A stretch of DNA of 14,784 nt from Bacteroidales bacterium UBA1064 (GTDB lineage: Bacteria; Bacteroidota; Bacteroidia; Bacteroidales; Tenuifilaceae). The stretch lies in contig DCDD01000211.1 in assembly GCA_002316235.1 (NCBI GenBank), positions 1 through 14,784 of the forward strand, in the 5' to 3' direction. The position numbers and the translations under genes are program-made. Below the pieces are notes generated by a model that was not told the DNA's origin, made no database searches, and saw only the letters and a program-made list of their open reading frames with translations. Shown here in pieces: positions 8,180 to 14,695 of this stretch; position 1 is the first letter of the stretch, and every line of letters begins with the position of its first letter.

Positions 8180-9328
8180 ATGATAGCGCTTGATAATACC
8201 GGTAATGCTTTCCAGTACTTGTCAAACAAAGAGTTGAAAAGAGCATGCAGGTTATTCACCCTGCTATCAAAATTGGGTGGAATGAATCGTTCTGGCAAGG
8301 CTAATTCGTGGGCATCAATTCCTCCCGTAAACTTCCTGCTCAAAAATAGAATATTCGACTTTTTTTCCGGAGGCTTAACGCTGGAAAGCTGCGAAAGTGT
8401 TGGAGACGAACTATGGGGCTACGGAGTTTACTCTTCACCAGCGCCCCTTGTTGAATGCAATGATAAGCAGTTGGTTTTTGATGAGTACCTAAGGGCTATA
8501 AGAATTGCCAGGGATTTTCCTAACCACGCCTTTACGCTGGTTAAACTTTCTACTTTAGTTGAACCCAGGATACTACGGCTGGTATCTCAAAACGCTATGC
8601 TAAACCATGCAGACAAAGGTATTTACACAGAATTCGCCAATAGGGTAAGGCTACTTTGCAACGAAGCTTTCAGTTCCGGAAAATCCATTATTATTGACGC
8701 CGAACATGTTGATTATCAACCCGCTATTGATAGTATTGCCAGCGAAATGATGATGCTCCATAACGGAGACAGGGCAACCGTGTATCAAACGTTTAGGTTT
8801 GACATGGTGGAGACGTTTGAAAGGCTAGTTGAACAGCTTCGGATTGCGTCCAAGAATGGTTACATACTTGGGGCAAAACTTTTTCGAGGCACACTAACAC
8901 ACCGGGAGGTGGGCGAATCTAAGAAGATATTGTTTCAAAATACTCAAAATGACATCAACCATAGCTTAAACGAGGCAATCAAATTTCTACTCAACAACCT
9001 TGCCTCTGCTTCATTTATATTTGGTACCCATAACCATGACACTATTCTCTACATTTTATCTTTAATGGAAAACCTCGGGGTTAGTCCAGGCGACCCTCAA
9101 GTATTTTTTGCCCATCACCTTGGCCTAGCCGATCATTTAAGCTTTAACCTTGCCCTTTCAGGCTACAATGTTGTTAAAACAATTCCCTATGGGCCAAAAA
9201 ATATAGTAGAGAAGGGAATCGTTAGCAGCATAATTCAGCATTACTCAGCCAGCCACCTGAGGGAAGAGCGTCATTTTTTAAGGAAAGAGGTAAAGCGAAG
9301 GGAAAAATTGGTGGAAGGAGAAACCTGA
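8180..9328 (+). CDS. Proline dehydrogenase-family protein with altered substrate site
   Basis: 382 residues, the full length of a Bacteroidota monofunctional proline dehydrogenase (FAD-dependent oxidation of proline to pyrroline-5-carboxylate in a TIM barrel). Colinear family motifs are MIALDNTGNAF at the N-terminus, VKLSTL (Lys122), IIDAEHVDYQPAID (172-184), YQTFRFDM (Asp208), GAKLFRGTL (231-239), FGTHNHD (281-287), HLGLADHLSFNLA (313-325) and IPYGP (335-339). Family members normally continue with a Tyr-Leu-x-Arg-Arg-x-x-Glu-Asn block whose Arg pair binds the proline carboxylate. Here the same-length segment reads GIVSSIIQHY: the Arg pair is Ser349-Ser350, Glu is Gln353 and the Tyr is Gly. 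The Tyr in RGAY is Leu239, and the Tyr of KYVPYG is Thr334. The barrel and flavin-side residues look kept, so this may be a flavoprotein with another substrate or an inactive paralogue. I therefore give no putA/prodh symbol. The gene appears monocistronic. Confidence 0.8.
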   Translation: MIALDNTGNAFQYLSNKELKRACRLFTLLSKLGGMNRSGKANSWASIPPVNFLLKNRIFDFFSGGLTLESCESVGDELWGYGVYSSPAPLVECNDKQLVFDEYLRAIRIARDFPNHAFTLVKLSTLVEPRILRLVSQNAMLNHADKGIYTEFANRVRLLCNEAFSSGKSIIIDAEHVDYQPAIDSIASEMMMLHNGDRATVYQTFRFDMVETFERLVEQLRIASKNGYILGAKLFRGTLTHREVGESKKILFQNTQNDINHSLNEAIKFLLNNLASASFIFGTHNHDTILYILSLMENLGVSPGDPQVFFAHHLGLADHLSFNLALSGYNVVKTIPYGPKNIVEKGIVSSIIQHYSASHLREERHFLRKEVKRREKLVEGET

Positions 9329-9370
9329 AAGAATCCATAAAAACTAAAATCTCACAAACCGAGGCGTTGG

Positions 9371-9385
9371 CATTATTAAATAATG
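9371..9385. other. AT-rich perfect palindrome CATTATT-A-AATAATG
   Basis: Seven-base arms surround a single central A in the 171-base gap between the PRODH-like gene and the membrane-protein gene. No T-tract follows directly, so a terminator is unlikely. It could be an operator or chance in AT-rich DNA. I see no clear terminator for the PRODH-like transcript in this gap. Confidence 0.25.
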
Positions 9386-9438
9386 ATATAAATGTTGGGC
9401 ATGTTGGATGATTATTCTATTTTTACATAGCCAACAAC

Positions 9439-9469
9439 TTGGTTGAGTTCCGTATGTATATTAATTTTT
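9439..9469 (+). promoter_or_regulatory. Candidate Bacteroidota promoter for the membrane protein-dprA operon
   Basis: TTG at 9439-9441 is followed after 20 bases by TAATTTTT at 9462-9469, a 7-of-8 match to the Bacteroidota -7 element TAnnTTTG. This places a transcription start near 9476, ~24 bases before the ATG at 9500. The local AT content lowers confidence. Confidence 0.3.
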
Positions 9470-9499
9470 CGGATAAAATTTGAAAAATAAGGCTAACGG

Positions 9500-9982
9500 A
9501 TGAAATTTGATAACGACGACACCGTAACTGGTATCCATTCGGCCAAACTCATAATGGCCATCATAGCCATTATTTTAATTGTTCTATTGATAGCCACCGG
9601 CCTTAGCGATTTTTTACTAAGGACAACAGGGATAGACCGGGATTGGGCAATTGCCATCATTCTGCTACTCTACATCCTTTTCTCGGGCTATTTCTACCTG
9701 AGGCGAGCCAGCTACTTTTCGTACAACGATGAGGGGAAAAAAATCATCATCAGGTATTTTCTGCTTCGCCCATTTAAAGCACCCAAAATTTCTATCGAGG
9801 TTGACAAGAGCGAGTTTTACCGCTTCACCATCGAGAAAAAGTTCCTTCGTCGTGAGCTTAGCATTTTTGTCCGGAACGGAAATAAAGTTTCTAGGTATCC
9901 GGCTATTTCAATTTCCTCGCTTACCGGAAAACAACTTGAGCAGCTGGTTGCTGCGCTTAACAGCTATGTGAAAGGTAAATGA
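9500..9982 (+). CDS. Small two-helix membrane protein, PH-like cytoplasmic domain suspected
   Basis: 160 residues of unknown function. Two hydrophobic segments at ~15-35 (SAKLIMAIIAIILIVLLIAT) and ~48-67 (DWAIAIILLLYILFSGYFY) form a helical hairpin. The tail from ~70 is basic and beta-rich: SYFSYNDEGKKIIIRYFLLRPF, then FYRFTIEKKFLRRELSIFVRNG and YPAISISSLTGKQLEQLVAAL. Two membrane helices followed by a strand-rich domain ending in a helix resembles bacterial PH-like membrane proteins (bPH type), but I recognise no signature. The positive LRR after helix 2 predicts both ends in the cytoplasm. The stop overlaps the dprA start (ATGA, 9979-9982), so the two are translationally coupled. No link to DNA uptake or recombination is shown by the sequence itself. 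Confidence 0.8.
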   Translation: MKFDNDDTVTGIHSAKLIMAIIAIILIVLLIATGLSDFLLRTTGIDRDWAIAIILLLYILFSGYFYLRRASYFSYNDEGKKIIIRYFLLRPFKAPKISIEVDKSEFYRFTIEKKFLRRELSIFVRNGNKVSRYPAISISSLTGKQLEQLVAALNSYVKGK

Positions 9983-11103
9983 GCGCCGATCCCGAACTGG
10001 TATATAAAATCGGCATCGAACTAATACCAAAAGTTGGAAGTATTAGCGCCAAAAAACTCATTGCATACTGCGGAAGTGCTGAAGCCGTTTTTAAGCAGAA
10101 AAAAGGCAGCCTGCTTAAAATACCGGGAATAGGCGAGGCCACTGCCGCCGAAATTGTAGCCCAAACAGTTCTATCGCGAGCTGAAAACGAGCTACTGTTT
10201 ATTGAAAAATTCGGCATCAAAGTACTTTATTTTACTGATGCGGCATACCCTTACCGGCTAAAGCAATGTGAGGATGGTCCTGTTGTTCTTTACGTAAAAT
10301 CAAATATTAACATTGATTTTAACACAGATAAAGTGCTAAGCATTGTAGGAACCCGGCGGGCTACAGAATATGGAAAGGCGATGTGTGAGGATTTAGTCTC
10401 GGGATTGGCAGAAAAGGGGTATAGGCCAATAATTATAAGTGGGTTGGCTTATGGAATTGACGTTACCGCTCACAGGGCGGCACTAAAGCGCAACCTGCCT
10501 ACTGTTGCGGTGCTGGGGCATGGCCTGAACACCATTTATCCGCAATCGCACCGAAGCGTGGCCAAGGCTATACTAAACCAGGGAGCGCTGGTTAGCGATT
10601 TCACCTCCGATGCGGTATTCGACAGGAATAACTTTTTACGTCGGAATCGGATTATTGCTGGCATGGCCGATGCCACACTTGTGGTTGAAAGCGCGCTGGA
10701 GGGCGGTGCGCTGGTTACTGCCGATATTGCCAACTCCTATAACCGTGATGTTTTTGCAGTGCCTGGTAATGTAAACTCGGTATATTCGCAGGGATGTAAT
10801 CAGCTGATTAAGCAAAATAAGGCAGCACTGGTTGAGTCCGCCGACGATTTAGAATTTCTGATGGGCTGGACCACCTCAAAGGTAAATTCATCACGCCAGT
10901 ATTCTATTAACTTTGATAAGTTTTCTGCAGATGAGCAAAAAATTCTTAACTTTCTAAAGGAAAAAGGTGAGGAAACGGTTGATGTAATTGCTATGGACAC
11001 AGGTTTGCAGGTTTCTAAGGTTTTATCGCTGCTGCTGAATCTTGAATTTGCTGGGGTTGTTAGAAGTATGCCAGGAAAGGTGTTTGCCTTAGCAATTGGA
11101 TGA
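9979..11103 (+). CDS. dprA: DNA-processing protein DprA (Smf)
   Basis: 374 residues, usual length. DprA binds incoming single-stranded DNA and loads RecA during natural transformation; in many non-competent bacteria it is kept with an unclear role. Residues 17-59 hold helix-hairpin-helix repeats (PKVGSISAKKLI, LKIPGIGEATAAEI). The Rossmann-like DNA-binding core spans ~112-290 with GTRRATEYG (124-132), SGLAYGID (154-161), VLGHGLNTIYP (178-188), FLRRNRIIAG (219-228), EGGALVTADIA (241-251) and VFAVPGN (258-264). The usual SGLARGID has Tyr in place of Arg here. A winged-helix C-terminal domain covers ~315-372. The start ATG overlaps the upstream stop by 4 bases, with AAAGG just before it. It probably shares the promoter of the small membrane protein. 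No other competence gene is in the window. Confidence 0.95.
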   Translation: MSADPELVYKIGIELIPKVGSISAKKLIAYCGSAEAVFKQKKGSLLKIPGIGEATAAEIVAQTVLSRAENELLFIEKFGIKVLYFTDAAYPYRLKQCEDGPVVLYVKSNINIDFNTDKVLSIVGTRRATEYGKAMCEDLVSGLAEKGYRPIIISGLAYGIDVTAHRAALKRNLPTVAVLGHGLNTIYPQSHRSVAKAILNQGALVSDFTSDAVFDRNNFLRRNRIIAGMADATLVVESALEGGALVTADIANSYNRDVFAVPGNVNSVYSQGCNQLIKQNKAALVESADDLEFLMGWTTSKVNSSRQYSINFDKFSADEQKILNFLKEKGEETVDVIAMDTGLQVSKVLSLLLNLEFAGVVRSMPGKVFALAIG

Positions 11104-11168
11104 TTATGAGACTTTGATGTAATAATTCGAGCCGAAATATTTGGCAGTAAAAATCGTGAGTACCTTAA

Positions 11169-11190
11169 CACCTGCTCCCGGAGCTAGGTG
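11169..11190 (+). other. Compact hairpin between dprA and the YihY gene
   Basis: CACCTGCTC at 11169-11177 pairs with GAGC-T-AGGTG at 11181-11190, giving 9 bp with one bulged T and a 3-base CCG loop. It lies 65 bases after the dprA stop and 27 bases before the YihY-family start. No T-run follows (CCTTTATAAAA), so it is at best a weak terminator; it may instead be a leader structure or RNA-stability hairpin. Confidence 0.4.
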
Positions 11191-11217
11191 CCTTTATAAA
11201 ATTTATTTTGTAAGGTT

Positions 11218-12594
11218 ATGGTAAAAACTGCAAAACCGAAGAAAGAGAAAAAGGAAAGTAGAATCCAGCGGCTTAAAAAGAAGTTTGAGCAAATATACTC
11301 ATTCATCACCCATGATATTTGGGTTTTACAGGTTGATGAGCTTTCGCCTAAGCTTAAGGCCTTCTACAAGTACCTTCGAGTGGGGCTGCTGGCGCTACGT
11401 GGTTTCAACGAGAAAAAGGTTAGCGTTAAAGCGTCGGCCCTTACCTACTACACCCTTATGTCCATAGTCCCCATTTTTGCAATGGTGTTTGGAATTGCCA
11501 AGGGTTTTGGGCTTGACAAGTTTCTGGAGCAGCAAATTAGAAGCAGCCTTGAGGGACAGGAGGAGGTTATGAACAAGCTCATTACCTTTTCGTCTTCGCT
11601 GCTTGAGCGCACAGGCGGTGGAATTATTGCGGGTATTGGAGTGGTGTTACTTTTCTGGTCAGTGGTGATGGTGCTATCGAGCATCGAGAACGCCTTTAAC
11701 GACATCTGGCAGATAGAAAAACCCCGAACCTACGTGCGAAAATTTACCGATTACCTTTCGATTATGGTTATAGCGCCCATTCTGCTTCTTGCTGCCAGCG
11801 GAATCCAAATTTACCTTTCTACCCAGGTGAGCACAATAGCCGAAAAAAGCCAAATCATACACATTATAAGCCCGGTACTACTTTCGGGGTTTAAGCTTGT
11901 ACCCTACCTGTTGATTTGGATACTTTTCAGCTTTTTGTTTATTACGCTTCCCAACACAAAGGTCTCGATTGTTTCGGGGATAATTGCCGGCATACTTTCA
12001 GGCACAGCGTTTCTTATTGTGCAATGGGCTTATGTTTACCTACAGATAGGAGTATCAAAGTATAATGCCATTTACGGGAGTTTTGCTGCACTACCCCTGT
12101 TCCTGGTATGGGTGCATACCAGCTGGCTAATTGTACTTTTTGGTGCCGAGGTTTCTTTTGCCTACCAGAATGTCGAGATGTACGAATTTGAAAAGGAAAC
12201 CGACCAGATAAGCCACTTCAACAGGAAAGTTCTTTCCATTTTAATACTGAATACCATCATCAAAAGGTTTAACAATGGGGAAGAGCCGTTGACAAGCCTG
12301 GACCTTTCAAAGCAGTTGAAAATTCCTCAGAGGCTGATGAGGAATCTACTCACCCAAATGGTGGAGTGCGGCTTTCTGAACGAAGTGGTAACGCCCATAG
12401 CCAAAAACTACGCCTACCAGCCTGCCAGGCATATTGATCACCTAACACTTGCCTACATAGAAGATAAGCTGGACAACCATGGACTAAAAATTGAGCCGAA
12501 CAGCGACGACTACAAGCATATAGCAGAGGTTTACCGGAACTTTAACGAAAAGTACAAAGCTCTTTCAAAGGAAACCCTGATTGGGAGCCTTTAG
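11218..12594 (+). CDS. YihY/virulence factor BrkB family membrane protein
   Basis: 458 residues, longer than the ~290-residue E. coli YihY. A highly basic N-terminal arm (KPKKEKKESRIQRLKKK) precedes the family core: FNEKKVSVKASALTYYTLMSIVPIFA (63-88), SSIENAFNDIWQIEKPR (154-170), KYNAIYGSFAALPLFLVWVH (281-300) and LFGAEVSFAYQ (307-317). Six membrane helices fit at ~78-97, 134-157, 180-201, 228-244, 249-275 and 292-316. The cytoplasmic tail ~335-458 contains a winged-helix-like segment (SLDLSKQLKIPQRLMRNLLTQMVECGFL, 360-387). The molecular role of the family is unsettled: RNase BN activity was once assigned to E. coli YihY and later shown to belong to another protein, so the old rbn label should not be used. 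AAGG precedes the ATG by 3 bases. The stop overlaps the stop of the convergent nitroreductase gene. Confidence 0.92.
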   Translation: MVKTAKPKKEKKESRIQRLKKKFEQIYSFITHDIWVLQVDELSPKLKAFYKYLRVGLLALRGFNEKKVSVKASALTYYTLMSIVPIFAMVFGIAKGFGLDKFLEQQIRSSLEGQEEVMNKLITFSSSLLERTGGGIIAGIGVVLLFWSVVMVLSSIENAFNDIWQIEKPRTYVRKFTDYLSIMVIAPILLLAASGIQIYLSTQVSTIAEKSQIIHIISPVLLSGFKLVPYLLIWILFSFLFITLPNTKVSIVSGIIAGILSGTAFLIVQWAYVYLQIGVSKYNAIYGSFAALPLFLVWVHTSWLIVLFGAEVSFAYQNVEMYEFEKETDQISHFNRKVLSILILNTIIKRFNNGEEPLTSLDLSKQLKIPQRLMRNLLTQMVECGFLNEVVTPIAKNYAYQPARHIDHLTLAYIEDKLDNHGLKIEPNSDDYKHIAEVYRNFNEKYKALSKETLIGSL

Positions 12595-13118
12595 GGCCAG
12601 CGATTCCACTGAATATTTTCCGATTTAAACTTATCCTTAGCCTGGTGTTCTCCTTTTGGGGTTCCGACGGGGATAACATTAAGTGGAACAATTTCGGAAG
12701 GAAGGTTAAGAATTCCCTGAACGGTTTCAACCCTTTCTGCACGAGGGTAAACACCTGTCCACACAGCACCCAAGCCTAGCGCTTCAGCTGCAAGAAGAAT
12801 GTTTTCGCTTGCCGCAGAACAATCCTGCACCCAGTAATCTTTGGGACTGCTTCCTGTTTTGGTTAAATCGCCACATACAACTATAGCGGCAGGGGCTTCA
12901 AAAAGCATTTTGGCGTAGGGAAGTTTTTCGGCAAGGGAGTTCAATATCTGCCTGTCAACTATTGCTATAAACTTCCAGGGTTGCAGGTTATGTGCAGAGG
13001 GAGCAGCCATACCGGCTCGTAAAAGAAGCTCCATATCATCCTGCCCGAGCGGTTTTCCTGTAAAACTTCTAACACTCTTTCGGTTTAGTATGGTGCTGAG
13101 AAACTGTTTCTTATCCAT
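12591..13118 (-). CDS. FMN-dependent nitroreductase family protein
   Basis: 175 residues, a compact member of the NfsB/Frp-like family that uses FMN and NAD(P)H to reduce nitroaromatics, quinones or flavins. RKSVRSF at 13-19 is the FMN-phosphate-binding R-x-S-x-R motif. MAAPSAHNLQPWKF (37-50) is the next flavin segment. WVQDCSAASENILLAAEALGLGAVWTGVYP (96-125) is the long dimer helix with the GLG turn, and VGTPKGE (151-157) completes the FMN pocket. The physiological substrate cannot be read from sequence. The ATG at 13118 (MDKKQFL) gives a normal family N-terminus. It lies 138 bases downstream of meaB on the same strand, so cotranscription is possible. Its TAA overlaps the YihY-family TAG by 4 bases tail to tail, leaving no room for a terminator between them. 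Confidence 0.93.
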   Translation of the reverse strand: MDKKQFLSTILNRKSVRSFTGKPLGQDDMELLLRAGMAAPSAHNLQPWKFIAIVDRQILNSLAEKLPYAKMLFEAPAAIVVCGDLTKTGSSPKDYWVQDCSAASENILLAAEALGLGAVWTGVYPRAERVETVQGILNLPSEIVPLNVIPVGTPKGEHQAKDKFKSENIQWNRWP

Positions 13119-13221
13119 TTGCGCATAGTTTGTTTTACTGGTTGTGCAATTTTTTTACTCACTCTATTACGGATAGCCAATGTCAATCAACTTTGCAATA
13201 ATCCTATCCATTCCTCATCGT

Positions 13222-13234
13222 TTGAGCAGCTCAA
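13222..13234. promoter_or_regulatory. Short palindrome TTGAGC-A-GCTCAA upstream of the nitroreductase
   Basis: Perfect 6-bp arms surround one base in the 138-base gap between meaB and the nitroreductase gene, 104 bases before the nitroreductase start. It could be an operator for a redox or HTH regulator, or chance. No good promoter match is visible beside it. Confidence 0.25.
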
Positions 13235-13256
13235 GTTGACCCGCTTGCCAGAGTAT

Positions 13257-14375
13257 CTACTTAAGGCTGAAATACCGGTCAAGAAGGAGTTGTGCGGCGG
13301 CAAATGGGCTTAACCTGTTGGCAACCACCTCCTTTTCTAATTCTCTTACTTGTTCATGTATTAACCTGTCGGCGTAGAACTTGTTTTTAAGCGCTTCGTT
13401 TATAGTCTCATGCATCCAGTACTTTGCCTGTCGGTTTCTACGGCTAACAAAGTAGCCGTTTTTCCTGGTGAAATCGGCATAAGCTACCATCTCACGCCAA
13501 ATTTCGTCAATTCCAACTTTATTCAGAGCCGAGCAGGTAACCACTTTTGGAACCCAACCCGATTCGGGCATGGGAAATAGGTGTAGGGCATTTTGAAATT
13601 CAGCCTGCGCCAATTTTGACCTGCTTATGTTTGCTCCATCGGCTTTAGTTATTGCTATCAGGTCGGCCATTTCCATTATGCCTCGTTTAATGCCCTGAAG
13701 CTCATCACCTGCTCCTGCAAGCATGAGCAGCAGGAAGAAATCCACCATGGAGTGAACCGAAACCTCGCTTTGACCAACGCCAACCGTTTCAATAAACACC
13801 GTATCAAATCCGGCAGCCTCGCAAAGGATAATGGTTTCCCTTGTCTTTCGTGCTACGCCTCCAAGAGAACCGGCTGATGGCGAAGGGCGAATGAAAGCAT
13901 TGGCATCGGCGCTGAGCGATTCCATCCGGGTTTTATCGCCAAGAATGCTCCCCTTGCTTCGCGTACTGCTCGGGTCAATGGCAAGAACAGCCAACCTGTG
14001 TCCCTGCGATGTTAGCATTGTTCCAAGCGATTCGATGAATGTGCTTTTGCCAACCCCTGGAATTCCTGTAATTCCAACACGAATCGAATTACCCGAATAG
14101 GGAAGGCAACGTTCAATTAGCTGCTGGGCCAGCTCGTAGTGTCGTGGTAGTGAACTCTCGACTAATGTAATTGCCTGGCTCAGGATGGTGTTGTTGCGAG
14201 CAAGTATTCCGCCAACAAACTCGTCTATACTCGGTTGCCGGCGCTTTTGCTGCCTAAACTTTTGAACGGCCTGCTCGTTTACAACAGGCGGCTGGTCAAT
14301 TCCTGGAGCCACAAAAAGCGCACTTTCATCATCCTTGTTTTTCCTTTGTTTCATGAACCATTGCTTAAATGACAC
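13257..14375 (-). CDS. meaB: Methylmalonyl-CoA mutase-associated GTPase MeaB (ArgK family)
   Basis: 372 residues. MeaB is a G3E-family P-loop GTPase that gates adenosylcobalamin loading into methylmalonyl-CoA mutase and protects it from inactivation, supporting the propionate/succinate route. Walker A GIPGVGKST is at 104-112, LAIDPSS at 131-137, GSILGDKTRM at 142-151, ETVGVGQSE at 196-204 (switch/Walker B region), RGIMEMADL at 231-239 and TKADG at 243-247 (base specificity). The helical C-terminus (~290-372) should form the dimer arm. The older name ArgK (arginine transport kinase) is considered incorrect. The start is GTG at 14375; ATG at 14354 (residue 8) is an alternative that would move the start out of the inverted repeat's neighbourhood. 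Neither has a clear Shine-Dalgarno. The mutase genes that often sit beside meaB are absent from this window. Confidence 0.94.
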   Translation of the reverse strand: MSFKQWFMKQRKNKDDESALFVAPGIDQPPVVNEQAVQKFRQQKRRQPSIDEFVGGILARNNTILSQAITLVESSLPRHYELAQQLIERCLPYSGNSIRVGITGIPGVGKSTFIESLGTMLTSQGHRLAVLAIDPSSTRSKGSILGDKTRMESLSADANAFIRPSPSAGSLGGVARKTRETIILCEAAGFDTVFIETVGVGQSEVSVHSMVDFFLLLMLAGAGDELQGIKRGIMEMADLIAITKADGANISRSKLAQAEFQNALHLFPMPESGWVPKVVTCSALNKVGIDEIWREMVAYADFTRKNGYFVSRRNRQAKYWMHETINEALKNKFYADRLIHEQVRELEKEVVANRLSPFAAAQLLLDRYFSLK

Positions 14376-14380
14376 ATGTT

Positions 14381-14402
14381 CTGTTACCGTTAATGGTAAC
14401 AG
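14381..14402. promoter_or_regulatory. Perfect inverted repeat CTGTTACC-N6-GGTAACAG in the meaB leader
   Basis: Eight-base arms (14381-14388 and 14395-14402) flank GTTAAT and end 5 bases before the meaB GTG start. It could be an operator for a dimeric repressor, or an RNA hairpin beside the ribosome entry site. With no T-run after it on the minus strand it is not a terminator. Confidence 0.5.
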
Positions 14403-14438
14403 GTTAAAAAAACAGCAGTCATGGTGTTGCGCTAAAAG

Positions 14439-14476
14439 AGCATGACAAATATCGTTTTTTTATCAGATTGAAGCAA
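14439..14476 (-). promoter_or_regulatory. Candidate Bacteroidota promoter for meaB
   Basis: On the minus strand, TTG (14476-14474) is followed after 20 bases by GATATTTG (14453-14446), a 7-of-8 match to TAnnTTTG. The spacing is normal for the Bacteroidota housekeeping sigma factor. Transcription would start near 14439, giving a ~64-base leader that contains the inverted repeat at 14381-14402. Confidence 0.45.
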
Positions 14477-14585
14477 GCCAGGCTCTGACACCAGCTGGAT
14501 GTATGGCAATGGCTATCCACATAAATAACTAGTATTCATCGAGTTGCTTGTTTTCATAAACAATGGAACATGCAGCGATAAAAGC

Positions 14586-14613
14586 AAAAAAAAGGAGGCC
14601 GTTTAGGCCTCCT
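14586..14613 (-). terminator. Intrinsic terminator of the tRNA-Ser/tRNA-Pro transcript
   Basis: On the minus strand the stem AGGAGGCC (14613-14606) pairs perfectly with GGCCTCCT (14600-14593) across a 5-base loop and runs into a tract of T residues (14593-14586). Its first base is the last A of the tRNA-Pro CCA. Confidence 0.9.
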
Positions 14614-14689
14614 GGTCGGGGTGGTGCGACTCGAACGCACGACCCCCTGCTCCCAAAGCAGGTGCGCTAACCAACTGCGCCACACCCCG
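14613..14689 (-). tRNA. tRNA-Pro(UGG) with encoded CCA
   Basis: The cloverleaf folds fully: acceptor CGGGGTG/CACCCCG, D-arm with GTTGGTTA loop, anticodon stem CCTGC/GCAGG with loop TTTGGGA (anticodon TGG at its centre), and T-arm GTGCG/CGCAC with TTCGAGT. The discriminator A (14616) is followed directly by CCA (14615-14613). UGG can read all or most proline codons when modified. It is 6 bases after tRNA-Ser, so both come from one transcript. Confidence 0.97.
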
Positions 14690-14695
14690 ATGGTG

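Noticed and set aside
10800..11171. Minus-strand open frame of 123 residues
   Set aside because: It lies almost wholly antisense to the dprA 3' end, has no family features and no start signal; it is a shadow frame.
13119..13313. Plus-strand open frame of 64 residues between the nitroreductase and meaB
   Set aside because: It overlaps the meaB 3' end on the opposite strand. The first residues look like a hydrophobic peptide, but there is no ribosome site and no recognisable protein.
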